Virus record (IMG/VR): IMGVR_UViG_3300046507_000741
Coordinates: 1-27,197 of that record
Length of the DNA: 27,197 nucleotides
Source of the DNA: a virus
Direction: 5' to 3' (one strand)
Under the pieces are notes generated by a model. The model worked only from the letters and a program-made list of their open reading frames with translations. It did not search any database and was not told the origin of the DNA. A program made the position numbers and the translations under genes. Positions 19,679 through 27,165 of this stretch are shown piece after piece (positions within the stretch are counted from its first letter, which is position 1; each line of letters starts with the position of its first letter).

Positions 19679-21220
19679 TTAGGCGCCGGCGTTGCGGTAG
19701 CCGAAGCGGAACTCGGTCGCGCCGCAGCCGAAGTCGTGTTCCAGGCTGATCTTCGCACCTTGCTGACCGAAGACGTCCTGGACCTTCAGGCGGGGGGCCT
19801 TGAAGCCGTCGAGCAGCCCCCAGGTCCAGTTCGTGCCAAAGGCCGGGGCGGTGTACAGCTCCCAGGCGTTGCCGGTCAGCTGCCCGCCGACGACCAGGCG
19901 CAGCTTGCCCGCGAACGGGTTGGCCTTGGCCACATCGTTGATGACGACCTGGGCCAGCGCCATTTCGGCTTCGGTCTCCTTGTCGGGCGACACCAGCAGG
20001 ATGGCGGGGGCCAGGCCCATCTGTTGGCCGCCCATGTTCTTCATCTTGCGCAGCTTCGCACGGCCAGCGCCGAGGGCGGCGGTCGTGATCGCGGTGCCGC
20101 CGGCGTCATAGTTGCCGTGGGTGGCCGCATGGAACACCGTCGCGCCGTCGTTCAGCACGGGGCCTAGGCCGGCGGCCACGTTCTTCATGGCGAAGAACGT
20201 GATTTCCTCGAACAGGGCGACCGCCATGCCCTGGTTGCGCAGCACTTGGTCGATGGCCCCCAGATTGTCGTTGACCATCAGCTGGCGCGACAGACCGAAT
20301 TGGATGCCGTAGGCGCCCACCGCGACCGTCTCTTGCTTTTCGCCGAAGGTGCCGAACTTGATCTCGCCGGCCTCGCCCACGGGCAGGAGCTGCGGGAAGT
20401 CGCCAGAACGCAGGACCGTATGGGGACGGAAGTCGCTGAAGGTCATCTCCGAAGCGATCTCGCGATAGACCGGCGCGGCGACCTGGTAGTTGTCCTCCAG
20501 ACGGGTGTTCAGGGCGCCGCTCAGCAACAGCGGAAAATCGCTGGTGGTGTGGAAGGCGCGCTCGAACACCTCGACCCGATCGGCGGCGCTGCGGGGCATC
20601 TCGCGTTCGCCCAGCGACACGGCGGCCAGTTCGGCGAGGCTGTTGCGCATGTACTGGCGCGAGACCTCCGGAACATCATCGACCTTCGTCGTGCGACGCA
20701 GGTTGTGCAGGATGGCTCCACGGATGCCGTCGTGAGTGCTTTCGCGCTCATCGCCGACGCGGGCGCCGGCCCCGGCCGCGAGACGGCTGCCGCCGGTGCC
20801 GGACTGACGGGCGACAGCGGCGGCCAGGATGGCGTCGCTGATCTGGGCGCGGGTGCTGTTGGGCGCGCCCAGGAGATCGCGGACCTGGGTTTCGACCCCC
20901 ATGGCGCGGGCCTGGTCCTGAAGTTCAAGCACGTCGCCCGCGGTCAGCACGACAGCGCCGCGCTCGCGGGCGCCATCGGCGGGGTTGATGACCGTCGGGG
21001 CCGCCGGAGCGGCCTGAACGGGCGCGGGGAGCAAGGCGGCGATGGCGGCGCGCGTGGCGACGTCGGAAACCGAGGCCAGCAGTTGCTCGCGGGTCTGGGC
21101 TTGCGTCACGACAGGCGGCAGCAGGGCGGCGACGGCGGCACGAGTGCCTTCGTCGGCGATAGCGGCGAGCAGTTGCTCGCGGTCGGTCACCGGATTCCCG
21201 GCGTTGTTGGACTGCGACAT
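19679..21220 (-). CDS. Candidate nested product: scaffold plus capsid from an internal start
   Basis: Within the fusion gene an ATG at 21220 (Met193, followed by SQSNN) is preceded by AGGAG at 21234-21230 with 9-nt spacing. Translation from it would give a 513-residue protein without the protease domain. In lambda the scaffold Nu3 starts inside gene C in frame in the same way. Such a nested start would supply many capsid subunits with few protease copies. The ribosome site is visible; its use is inferred. Confidence 0.5.
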   Translation of the reverse strand: MSQSNNAGNPVTDREQLLAAIADEGTRAAVAALLPPVVTQAQTREQLLASVSDVATRAAIAALLPAPVQAAPAAPTVINPADGARERGAVVLTAGDVLELQDQARAMGVETQVRDLLGAPNSTRAQISDAILAAAVARQSGTGGSRLAAGAGARVGDERESTHDGIRGAILHNLRRTTKVDDVPEVSRQYMRNSLAELAAVSLGEREMPRSAADRVEVFERAFHTTSDFPLLLSGALNTRLEDNYQVAAPVYREIASEMTFSDFRPHTVLRSGDFPQLLPVGEAGEIKFGTFGEKQETVAVGAYGIQFGLSRQLMVNDNLGAIDQVLRNQGMAVALFEEITFFAMKNVAAGLGPVLNDGATVFHAATHGNYDAGGTAITTAALGAGRAKLRKMKNMGGQQMGLAPAILLVSPDKETEAEMALAQVVINDVAKANPFAGKLRLVVGGQLTGNAWELYTAPAFGTNWTWGLLDGFKAPRLKVQDVFGQQGAKISLEHDFGCGATEFRFGYRNAGA

Positions 21221-21796
21221 AGCGCGGGTCTCCTGGATGATGCAGGGGTGCAAACCGTGGTCCGACCGAACCCCTGCGTTCGGGTCGGCGGCGATGGGGA
21301 CGAAGGACGCTTCGGTCAGTTTCCAGCGCACGGCGCGATAGACCGGGATGTCGCCTTCGAAGCGCTCGAGAAGAAGTTCCTGGATGGCGTAGCCGGCGGA
21401 GGCCGGCGGCGCGGTTTGGGCCGCGACCTCGGCCTCCAGCGACCGGGCCGCGTCCGATTGGCCGAAACCGGCCACGATGATCAGTTCGCGGTTTTCGAGG
21501 CGGGCGCTGTTGACGATGCCCAGCATGTCGGCCAGCTCGTACCGACCATGGCTGTCCAGCAGAGGGCAGTTGCCCGGGGCGACCATGCTCAGGTCGACGG
21601 CCGACGGCGAGCAGTCGAGGATTTCGTAATAGGCGCGGGCCTCGATCCCGATTTTCCAACCCGGCATCAGGATCGGGGTCTCGGTGACCAGGCGCATCTC
21701 GACGGTGCGCGCCTCGGCGTCATAGCTGGACGCCGAAACGGCACGGCGTGACACCCCGGCGGCGATCGACCGCCGGGTCATTTGGGCTTGGGGCAT
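19679..21796 (-). CDS. Prohead protease-scaffold-major capsid fusion
   Basis: A 705-residue protein. Residues about 20-190 are an HK97-type prohead protease: His83 in LLDSHGR and Ser164 in LTEASFVPIAADPN are the catalytic pair. A helical linker (about 190-290) with two 30-residue repeats (REQLLA ... TRAAxAALLP) resembles a scaffold or delta domain. Residues about 290-705 look like an HK97-fold major capsid protein (DVPEVSRQYMRN, an N-terminal arm, then FPLLLSGALNT ... VNDNLGAIDQVLRNQG ... WTWGLLDGFKAPRL). Protease-capsid fusions are known in this phage group. Start at 21796 has GAGG upstream. An internal start at 21220 probably gives a second, protease-less product. Lies 15 bp after the portal gene; a terminator follows. 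Confidence 0.85.
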   Translation of the reverse strand: MPQAQMTRRSIAAGVSRRAVSASSYDAEARTVEMRLVTETPILMPGWKIGIEARAYYEILDCSPSAVDLSMVAPGNCPLLDSHGRYELADMLGIVNSARLENRELIIVAGFGQSDAARSLEAEVAAQTAPPASAGYAIQELLLERFEGDIPVYRAVRWKLTEASFVPIAADPNAGVRSDHGLHPCIIQETRAMSQSNNAGNPVTDREQLLAAIADEGTRAAVAALLPPVVTQAQTREQLLASVSDVATRAAIAALLPAPVQAAPAAPTVINPADGARERGAVVLTAGDVLELQDQARAMGVETQVRDLLGAPNSTRAQISDAILAAAVARQSGTGGSRLAAGAGARVGDERESTHDGIRGAILHNLRRTTKVDDVPEVSRQYMRNSLAELAAVSLGEREMPRSAADRVEVFERAFHTTSDFPLLLSGALNTRLEDNYQVAAPVYREIASEMTFSDFRPHTVLRSGDFPQLLPVGEAGEIKFGTFGEKQETVAVGAYGIQFGLSRQLMVNDNLGAIDQVLRNQGMAVALFEEITFFAMKNVAAGLGPVLNDGATVFHAATHGNYDAGGTAITTAALGAGRAKLRKMKNMGGQQMGLAPAILLVSPDKETEAEMALAQVVINDVAKANPFAGKLRLVVGGQLTGNAWELYTAPAFGTNWTWGLLDGFKAPRLKVQDVFGQQGAKISLEHDFGCGATEFRFGYRNAGA
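21026..21184 (-). repeat. Tandem 90-bp repeat in the scaffold linker
   Basis: Two in-frame units (21184-21116 and 21094-21026, period 90 bp) encode the 23-residue pattern REQLLA-x2-xD-x2-TRAA-x-AALLP. They form amphipathic helices in the scaffold-like linker and look like an internal duplication that has since diverged. Confidence 0.65.
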
Positions 21797-21811
21797 CTGA
21801 GACCTCGGTTG

Positions 21812-23302
21812 CTAGGCGGCTTCTGCCCTGGGGGCGATGTAGCCGGCGGGCGGTTGCAGGCCGCCGGACCCGTTGATGCGCCGCGGATCGGCGTCGCTGG
21901 TGACGCCATCCTTGTCGAAGGCCTTGTTGATCAGGACCTGTTTGGCGACAGCGGTCTCCAGGGTCTCGCCACGGGCGGCCAGGGCCTCGTGCAGCGCGCC
22001 CGGGATGGCGCGGGCCTCCATGACCTGGGCGGCGATATCCTTCAGCGGATCGACCCACGGACGCGGCGGCGGCGTGAACACCGCCGTGACGGTCGCCAGG
22101 GCAGGGATGCGCAGCTCAAGCGCCGCGCGCCACATCACGCGGCGGAATTCCGGCTCCAGCCAGTGCGGGACAATCATGTTGGCGTGCCAGTCGTCGAGCA
22201 GCTTGTAGAAGACGACGATGGCGGCGCGCAGGCTCGAATAGTTGGCTTGGCTGACGTCCCCAGTCAGCAGGTGGGCAGGCAGGCCAAACGCGGCGGCGAT
22301 GGCCATCAGCTGGCGCAACAGGAAGGCGTCGCCGTCACCGGACGAGGATGGGTTGATGACGGTGGGGGCTTCCTCACCGTCCTCGCCATACATGATGGTG
22401 CCGGGCTTGATGGTCTCTTGAACCGGCCCCGGCCGATCCCCGGACTTGCGCACGCCGAGGGCCGCTGCGACGCCGTCAGCTTTTCGGCGGAACAAGGCAA
22501 AACACGCCTCGATCCGCTTCTTGACCCGGATGGAGGTCTCGATCTCAGCGACGTCGCGCAGCTTGCGCAAGCCCGCGTGGAACCACGGCACTCCCCGCGT
22601 CTGGCCAGGCCGGAGCGCTTCGAACAGGTGATCGACGTCGCGTGCATCGACCCGGATGGGCTGCGACTTGCGGCCGCCCAGGGCGTCGCCGGGGTGGTCT
22701 TCGTAAATGTGGTAGGCGACGCGGCGACGCCTTGCGTCCATCTCGACGCCGCCGACGATCCGCCCGCCGTTGTCGAGACGACGGTTGATGTCGGCGAGGT
22801 GGTCGCCCTCGTAAATCTGATACGCGGCGTTCGGAACGCCATCCTCGGACGACCAGACGCGCAGGACCTCGCCGCGTTCGATCGTGCTGCGCACGCCCAG
22901 CTTCTGGGATCCGTAGTGATCCTCGCGACCGTCCATGCGCTTCTTGACGTGCGCATCCCAAACGGTCTGGGCAATCTTGGCCGTGGCCGGATCGGCGTGG
23001 ATGGCCCGAGCCGCGATGCCGTCGCCGACCAGCCAAGCCGTCAAGTTGCGCAGCGCCGTGGCCGCATAGCAGTTGTCGCGGACCATCTGACCGCAGCGGG
23101 CGCGCATGGTCGGCAAGTCGTTGAGGATTTCGGCGTCGGCCGAGCCGTTGGTCGCCTTCCAATCCGAGGTCAGGCGGCCCCGCTCAGCGAGGGCATAGGC
23201 GCGCTCACCTTCCATGCCCTTCAGGGCGGCATAGTTCTGCTTCCAGGCCTCGCGCCGAGCGGCGGCCTTCGGCGAAATGCGGGCCAGCGTTTCGGTGAAC
23301 AT
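21812..23302 (-). CDS. Portal protein (lambda gpB family)
   Basis: A 496-residue protein beginning MFTETLARISPKAAARREAW at 23302, where the ATG overlaps the gpW-like stop (ATGA); the longer in-frame extension to 23383 is antisense-like padding inside the gpW-like gene. It matches the lambda-type portal family: a RARCGQMVRDNCYAATALRNL segment, RGEVLRVWSSEDG, DHLFEALRPGQTRGVPWFHAGLRKLRD, the YGEDGEEAPTVINPSSSGD loop and the FGLPAHLLTGDVSQANYSSLRAA motif. Twelve copies form the DNA entry channel at one capsid vertex and the docking site for terminase. Ends 15 bp before the protease-capsid fusion. Confidence 0.9.
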   Translation of the reverse strand: MFTETLARISPKAAARREAWKQNYAALKGMEGERAYALAERGRLTSDWKATNGSADAEILNDLPTMRARCGQMVRDNCYAATALRNLTAWLVGDGIAARAIHADPATAKIAQTVWDAHVKKRMDGREDHYGSQKLGVRSTIERGEVLRVWSSEDGVPNAAYQIYEGDHLADINRRLDNGGRIVGGVEMDARRRRVAYHIYEDHPGDALGGRKSQPIRVDARDVDHLFEALRPGQTRGVPWFHAGLRKLRDVAEIETSIRVKKRIEACFALFRRKADGVAAALGVRKSGDRPGPVQETIKPGTIMYGEDGEEAPTVINPSSSGDGDAFLLRQLMAIAAAFGLPAHLLTGDVSQANYSSLRAAIVVFYKLLDDWHANMIVPHWLEPEFRRVMWRAALELRIPALATVTAVFTPPPRPWVDPLKDIAAQVMEARAIPGALHEALAARGETLETAVAKQVLINKAFDKDGVTSDADPRRINGSGGLQPPAGYIAPRAEAA

Positions 23303-23514
23303 CAGTCGCACCCGAAGGTCGCGAGGGTCACGCCGTAGACCTCGCCGCCGCCCGGGCTCGCCTGGGTCTGCCGCGAACGGCAATAGGCCAGGGCGCGCAT
23401 CAGGTCATCCATGCTGCGATAGGTGACCTCGCGTCCGTCGGATTTGATCGTCAGCTCGCCCGAGGCGACGGCCTCCTCCAGAGCGGCGATTTTGGCGGCG
23501 TAGTCGGTTGCCAT
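23302..23514 (-). CDS. gpW-like head-tail joining protein
   Basis: A 70-residue protein started at ATG 23514, which overlaps the terminase stop (ATGA); a GTG three codons earlier is less likely. Layout is that of lambda gpW: an N-terminal helix (YAAKIAALEEAVASGE), a beta hairpin with ELTIKSDGREVTYRS and a second helix (MDDLMRALAYCRS). It closes the DNA-filled head and forms the platform for tail attachment. Gene order terminase-W-portal matches lambda A-W-B. It also overlaps the portal start by ATGA. Confidence 0.8.
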   Translation of the reverse strand: MATDYAAKIAALEEAVASGELTIKSDGREVTYRSMDDLMRALAYCRSRQTQASPGGGEVYGVTLATFGCD

Positions 23515-25481
23515 CACATCCACTCCTCTTCGATGACGATCCAGTCGGCCGTCGTTTCGTCCATGCGAACCGGGTTCGCATTTTGCTCCGGCGCCGCCGC
23601 CGGCTCGGAGGCGGGCGTGGCCGTTGTCATCATCAGGTCTTCGAGGTCGAGCTGAGACGCCTCGGGCGGCTTCTCGCGCTCCTGCTCCAGCTCATCCCAC
23701 AGGGCGTCAGGCAAGTTGCGAGCGCCGAGGCGGATCGCGGCGGCCTCGGCTTGGAGATGGGTGTCGAGCCCTTCGTTGGCCTGGGCCGGATCCTTGACCC
23801 ACTGGTGAACGGTGAACCCGTCACGACGCTTGACCGGCTTGCGGCGCTCCGCCGTCAACTGGCGGAAATATTCGTCGTCCAGGCCGGTCGGGAAGCCGAC
23901 GTGGCCGCGCTCCAGCGGGTCGGTCTTTTGCAGGTTGCGATACAGCGCCAGCTTCAGAACCGAGGTCCCGAAGGTGTAGAACCGCCGCGAATATTTCAGC
24001 AGCTGACCTTGGGCGCCGCGTTCGCGCTTGACCCTTTGCAGCAGCGGGGCGTGGTCGCTGTTCGCGCCACGCACCATGATCACTCGCGACGCCGGCCACT
24101 TCCGCGCCCAGCTCCAGACGTCCTCGGTGTAGGCGTTGCCGTCGATGGCCAGCATGTCGAGCTGCAAGCGACGGCCGTGGGCGTTGACCCAGGACTGAAC
24201 CATCAAGGCGTCCAGTTGGGCTTGGCATTTCGGGTCGCTGATGTGGCCCTGATAGACCATGTAGTCGATGACGAACCGCCGTCCGTCGCGGGTGTAGGCG
24301 ACGATCTGGACCTCGACCCGGTCGCCCTGACAGTCGACACCGGCCACGATCAGCAGACCGCCGGCCGGTACCTTGCCCTTGGGGTAGTGGGACTCTGCTG
24401 CCCGATCCCTCAGCGTCTCCCATGGCACGGCCTCGCCGGTCGCCTGATAGGCGCGGCCCACGACGTCGTTGAGAAAGGTTTGCTCGGAAGCGGGATCGCC
24501 CTTCGCCTTGAACCAAGCTCGCGCGATCCGCTCCCAGCTCTGGAGCACGCTGTAGGCGGACCAGAACTCACCGAACGACCGGTGGAAGCGCATCATCTTC
24601 GGGTTGCGGGCCTTCCAGCGCCAGCGCGCCAGCATGGCCGGACGGTGATGTTCTTCGATCAGGGCGCCGCATTCCACGCACGAGAAGCCCGCCTTCTCAG
24701 GCTCGGCTTCATCCAGCAGGGCGAGCATGTTCTCCCATTCCAGGCTCTGGAAATGGTCGCAATGCGGACACGGCACCTCCGGCACTTCCTGGCTGCCGGC
24801 GAGCATGCTCTTGGTGATCCGGCATCCCGGCATGACCATCGGCGTGCTGATCTTGACGATCTTGGCGAACTCGTGGGCCTGGCTGCGAGTGTCGGCCTGG
24901 GATTCAGGGTCTCCGGCCGCGTTCATTTCCCACTTGGCCAGATCGTCCTGGACCTGGCGCTGCACCGTCACCATCGACAGCGACGCCGGGGAGTTGGCGC
25001 CGGAGACGAGGATCGCGCCTTGGCCGTCCACGCGCTCCTTGTAGAGGACGCTGTCGGACCCATCGCGGGACTTCTGGGGGAAGAGGCGGGCCAAGGCCGT
25101 CGTGGCCTTGAGCATCGGCGCCAGCTTCATCTTCGACCAACGCTGGGCGTTGTCGATGGTCGGGTGGTTGTACATGAAGTCGCCCGGGTCCATCGCGAGC
25201 GACCCGAGGGTGAAGATGTTGGCGAGGACCGTTCCGCCCAGCTGAGCTGACTTGCAGACGGTGACGATGCGACAGGGATCGTCCGGCGACATGGCGCGGA
25301 GGATTTCGTCGAAGTACGGAAACAGCGCGCGATTGTACGGTCCCGGGTGCGGGCTCTCGCGCTTGGTGAAGACGATGTTCTCGACCGCCCAGGCCAGATA
25401 GTCGACCGGAGGCGGCGGCTTCAGCGCCCGCGCCATGGCTTCCTGGACCATGCGCGCGGCGTTCGCCACGAAGAGCTTCAC
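23514..25481 (-). CDS. Terminase large subunit (GpA family)
   Basis: A 655-residue protein of the lambda gpA family. The ATPase Walker A-like motif is at residues 76-84 (CKSAQLGGT), acidic residues QDDLAKWEM (178-186) take the Walker B region, and a Zn-finger-like pair CPHC (238-241) with CVEC (268-271) is typical of the family. The nuclease half has GVDCQGDR (Asp383) and AIDGNAYTEDVWSW (445-458). It cuts concatemers and pumps DNA into the prohead. Starts 1 bp after the small subunit stop. A perfect palindrome copy lies near its 3' end (23563-23581). Confidence 0.92.
   Translation of the reverse strand: MKLFVANAARMVQEAMARALKPPPPVDYLAWAVENIVFTKRESPHPGPYNRALFPYFDEILRAMSPDDPCRIVTVCKSAQLGGTVLANIFTLGSLAMDPGDFMYNHPTIDNAQRWSKMKLAPMLKATTALARLFPQKSRDGSDSVLYKERVDGQGAILVSGANSPASLSMVTVQRQVQDDLAKWEMNAAGDPESQADTRSQAHEFAKIVKISTPMVMPGCRITKSMLAGSQEVPEVPCPHCDHFQSLEWENMLALLDEAEPEKAGFSCVECGALIEEHHRPAMLARWRWKARNPKMMRFHRSFGEFWSAYSVLQSWERIARAWFKAKGDPASEQTFLNDVVGRAYQATGEAVPWETLRDRAAESHYPKGKVPAGGLLIVAGVDCQGDRVEVQIVAYTRDGRRFVIDYMVYQGHISDPKCQAQLDALMVQSWVNAHGRRLQLDMLAIDGNAYTEDVWSWARKWPASRVIMVRGANSDHAPLLQRVKRERGAQGQLLKYSRRFYTFGTSVLKLALYRNLQKTDPLERGHVGFPTGLDDEYFRQLTAERRKPVKRRDGFTVHQWVKDPAQANEGLDTHLQAEAAAIRLGARNLPDALWDELEQEREKPPEASQLDLEDLMMTTATPASEPAAAPEQNANPVRMDETTADWIVIEEEWM
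23563..23581. repeat. Palindrome family copy, perfect 19 bp
   Basis: ATGCGAACC-G-GGTTCGCAT, arms of 9 bp, near the 3' end of the large terminase gene, encoding A-N-P-V-R-M. Identical arms to the copy at 11811-11829, which is read in another frame. Confidence 0.85.
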
Positions 25482-25482
25482 G

Positions 25483-26109
25483 TCAGACGCCCTCGGACCG
25501 GTCGTCTTCGAGCACCGTCGGCAGGCGCTCAGCGGCCCGCCCTAGGGCCTCTGTCGCCCGTGCCCTGACCGCGACGAACTCGGTTCGCAGCAGGTGCAGG
25601 ACGTCCCTGTTGGGCAGCTCGTGCTTGGCGGCAATCGCTTTGGCGAAGTCCGAAAGCGCGCCCTCGAACACCGTCACCATCGCCGCCGCCATGCCCGCCA
25701 CGGCGATCTGGACGTCATGGGCCCGGACATAGTCGCCGCGCCCCTCCAACTCCTTGCGCGCCGCGTCGCGGTTCTTGAACTCGACCTCGCGCAGCTTCTC
25801 GCGCTTGATCTGGGCATCGACGCTGTCGCTCAGCGGGGGGAGGGTGGCCCCGCCGGCAATCAGCGTCGGCGACTTTTCGGAATTTTCCAGATTGGTCGCC
25901 AGACCATTCCCGAACCGCTGACCGACGTCCATCCGCTCGCGGATTTGGGCCTTGGCCAGCGCCACCCTGATCCGAGCCGACCGGCCTTCGCCCTCGATCG
26001 CGTCGGGGGTAATTTTGCCCTCAGAAATCATCTGCGAGACGCGGCCGGGCGAGACGCCCAGGTGCTTGGCGAACTCGCCTTTCGGCAGAGTAAGGGCGGC
26101 TTCGGCCAT
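25483..26109 (-). CDS. Terminase small subunit-like protein with HTH
   Basis: A 208-residue protein. The start chosen is ATG 26109 because AAGGGAG (26124-26118) lies 8 nt upstream; a GTG six codons earlier would overlap that site. Residues 10-32 form a helix-turn-helix (KGEFAKHLGVSPGRVSQMISEG), as in Nu1-type small terminases that bind the cos or pac site. The rest (about 75-200) is helical and Lys/Arg/Ala rich, with a REKLREVEFKNRDAARKELE segment typical of this group. It would recognise phage DNA and load the large subunit, whose gene begins 1 bp later. A weak palindrome copy lies at 25573-25589. Confidence 0.75.
   Translation of the reverse strand: MAEAALTLPKGEFAKHLGVSPGRVSQMISEGKITPDAIEGEGRSARIRVALAKAQIRERMDVGQRFGNGLATNLENSEKSPTLIAGGATLPPLSDSVDAQIKREKLREVEFKNRDAARKELEGRGDYVRAHDVQIAVAGMAAAMVTVFEGALSDFAKAIAAKHELPNRDVLHLLRTEFVAVRARATEALGRAAERLPTVLEDDRSEGV
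25573..25589. repeat. Degenerate palindrome family copy
   Basis: The right arm GGTTCGCA is perfect and the left arm matches at 5 of 8 positions (13 of 16 overall). It is read L-R-T-E-F in the small terminase, the same frame as the copies at 11811 and 18899. It may be a decayed member or chance. Confidence 0.35.
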
Positions 26110-26261
26110 GGCTTTAGCTCCCTTCACGAGGGCGGCTTTAGGTCTTTAGGCTTCCCGAACCCGCCCAGACTGGTGAACTAATGCGCTCAGCCTCACCGCA
26201 TAGGGCCGGGGGCGGGGGAGGACCCGCGCGTCTAGGGCCTAGGCCATTGAAAAGGCAAAGG
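26110..26261 (-). promoter_or_regulatory. Control gap upstream of the terminase operon
   Basis: This gap between the upstream terminator and the small terminase start should hold the late promoter. Visible elements are CTAAAGC-type heptamers on the minus strand at 26117-26111 and 26141-26135 and a related CTAAAG at 26149-26144, and the palindromes CTAGG-G-CCTAG (26232-26242) and GGCCTAGGCC (26236-26245). No convincing -35/-10 pair was found, as is common for activator-dependent late promoters. Confidence 0.45.
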
Positions 26262-26291
26262 AAAACCCGCCGCGGTTGGGCCGGGCGGGCT
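26262..26291 (-). terminator. Intrinsic terminator upstream of the terminase operon
   Basis: On the minus strand CCCGCC pairs with GGCGGG across a 12-nt loop, extended by a G-T and an A-T pair, and is followed by TTTT then CCTTT. It ends transcription of the gene at 26329-27165 and insulates the terminase operon, which therefore needs its own promoter. Confidence 0.7.
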
Positions 26292-26328
26292 GCTTGGCGC
26301 GACTTCGACGCCTGTCCTTTATATGCCC

Positions 26329-27165
26329 TTAGCGTTCCCCGATTCGCAAGCCGCCGTTGGCCTTGAGCGCAGCTAAAGCGATGCGAAGCGCGAGCTTTAG
26401 GGCCTCAAGATTGGAGCGGTTGGTGTTGCCACCGGCACCGAGGGATCGAACGGTGTGGCCCTGACCCGCGACCGCCCGAAGCACGGCCAAGGCGCGGCCT
26501 GAAGCGTCGGCGTGCTGGACCGCGCGGTCCACGCCGGTGAGGCGGACGCCGGCATAGGCGCGGAGCAGACCATGGGCCACGGCGCCGTGGGTGCTGGCGC
26601 GGACGGCGCGGGGACGTTCCTCCAGCTGCGACCCCAGACCCGAACCTGGTCCGCATTCCTCGAACAGCAACCGATAGGCCAGGCCCACCTTGGCCTCCTC
26701 CTCGGTGATGGCCTTGGCTTCGAACAGGGAGGCCAGGCCGTCACGGGCCTTGATCCGGCGCAGGCCCAGCGGCGTGGCGGCATCGACCCTGTCCGCCGCG
26801 CGCCCCGAGGCCGCCGCCTTGATCTGACGGTCCAACCCACGCACCGCCTGGTCCTGGGCGTCGGTACGGCGGCGCACGCCGAGCAGGGCCTCGCGATCAG
26901 CCCGGAGGGCGGCCAGGTGCGCCGCCGCCGCCCAGGCCACCGCCCCGCTCGCCGCGCCGGACATGTCGTCGTGGACGATGCTGGCCATGCGATAGGCGTC
27001 GGCGAGGGCCTCACGCTTGGCGGCCCTGGTCTTGAACGGTCCCTGTTCCAGCCGGAAAGCGGCTTGCAGCCGCGACCGCTGGTCCTCGGACAAGCCGAGG
27101 TGATCGGCGTTGCGGAGCAGGTGCTCCGCCAGGGTTTCAGTTCTTTCTCTTTCGATGAATGTCAT
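26329..27165 (-). CDS. Possible DUF6456-like protein upstream of terminase
   Basis: A 278-residue, Ala/Arg-rich, mostly helical protein. The N-terminal approximately 100 residues show helices with HLAALRADREALLGVRRRTDAQ. Residues about 165-275 (LAYRLLFEECGPGSGLGSQLEE ... GVDRAVQHADASGRALAVLRAVAGQG ... LKLALRIALAALKANGGL) follow the layout of DUF6456-type domains seen in alphaproteobacterial prophages just before terminase genes. A role in late-gene control or packaging is possible but not shown. No Shine-Dalgarno is obvious before the ATG at 27165. Its end carries an inverted repeat (26362-26409) and a terminator follows. The gene is real; the family call is tentative. Confidence 0.5.
   Translation of the reverse strand: MTFIERERTETLAEHLLRNADHLGLSEDQRSRLQAAFRLEQGPFKTRAAKREALADAYRMASIVHDDMSGAASGAVAWAAAAHLAALRADREALLGVRRRTDAQDQAVRGLDRQIKAAASGRAADRVDAATPLGLRRIKARDGLASLFEAKAITEEEAKVGLAYRLLFEECGPGSGLGSQLEERPRAVRASTHGAVAHGLLRAYAGVRLTGVDRAVQHADASGRALAVLRAVAGQGHTVRSLGAGGNTNRSNLEALKLALRIALAALKANGGLRIGER
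26362..26409. repeat. Nested inverted repeat with CTAAAGC arms
   Basis: Outer arms CTTGAG/CTCAAG and inner arms CTAAAGC/GCTTTAG flank a 14-nt centre at the 3' end of the DUF6456-like gene. The same CTAAAGC word recurs in the gap before the terminase gene. It also encodes a repetitive LEALKLAL/LAALKA segment, so coding constraint may contribute. Confidence 0.45.
26639..26655. repeat. Degenerate palindrome family copy
   Basis: CCCGAACC-T-GGTCCGCA matches the consensus at 13 of 16 arm positions, inside the DUF6456-like gene. Membership is uncertain. Confidence 0.3.

Noticed and set aside
21262-21292. Imperfect inverted repeat (CCGACC ... GGGTCGG) in the protease domain
   Set aside because: It lies in a conserved protein segment (ADPNAGVRSD) with no T-tract and no similar copy elsewhere.
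23303-23383. N-terminal extension of the portal protein
   Set aside because: It would overlap the gpW-like gene and encodes an Arg/Pro-rich stretch; the ATGA start at 23302 fits the family.
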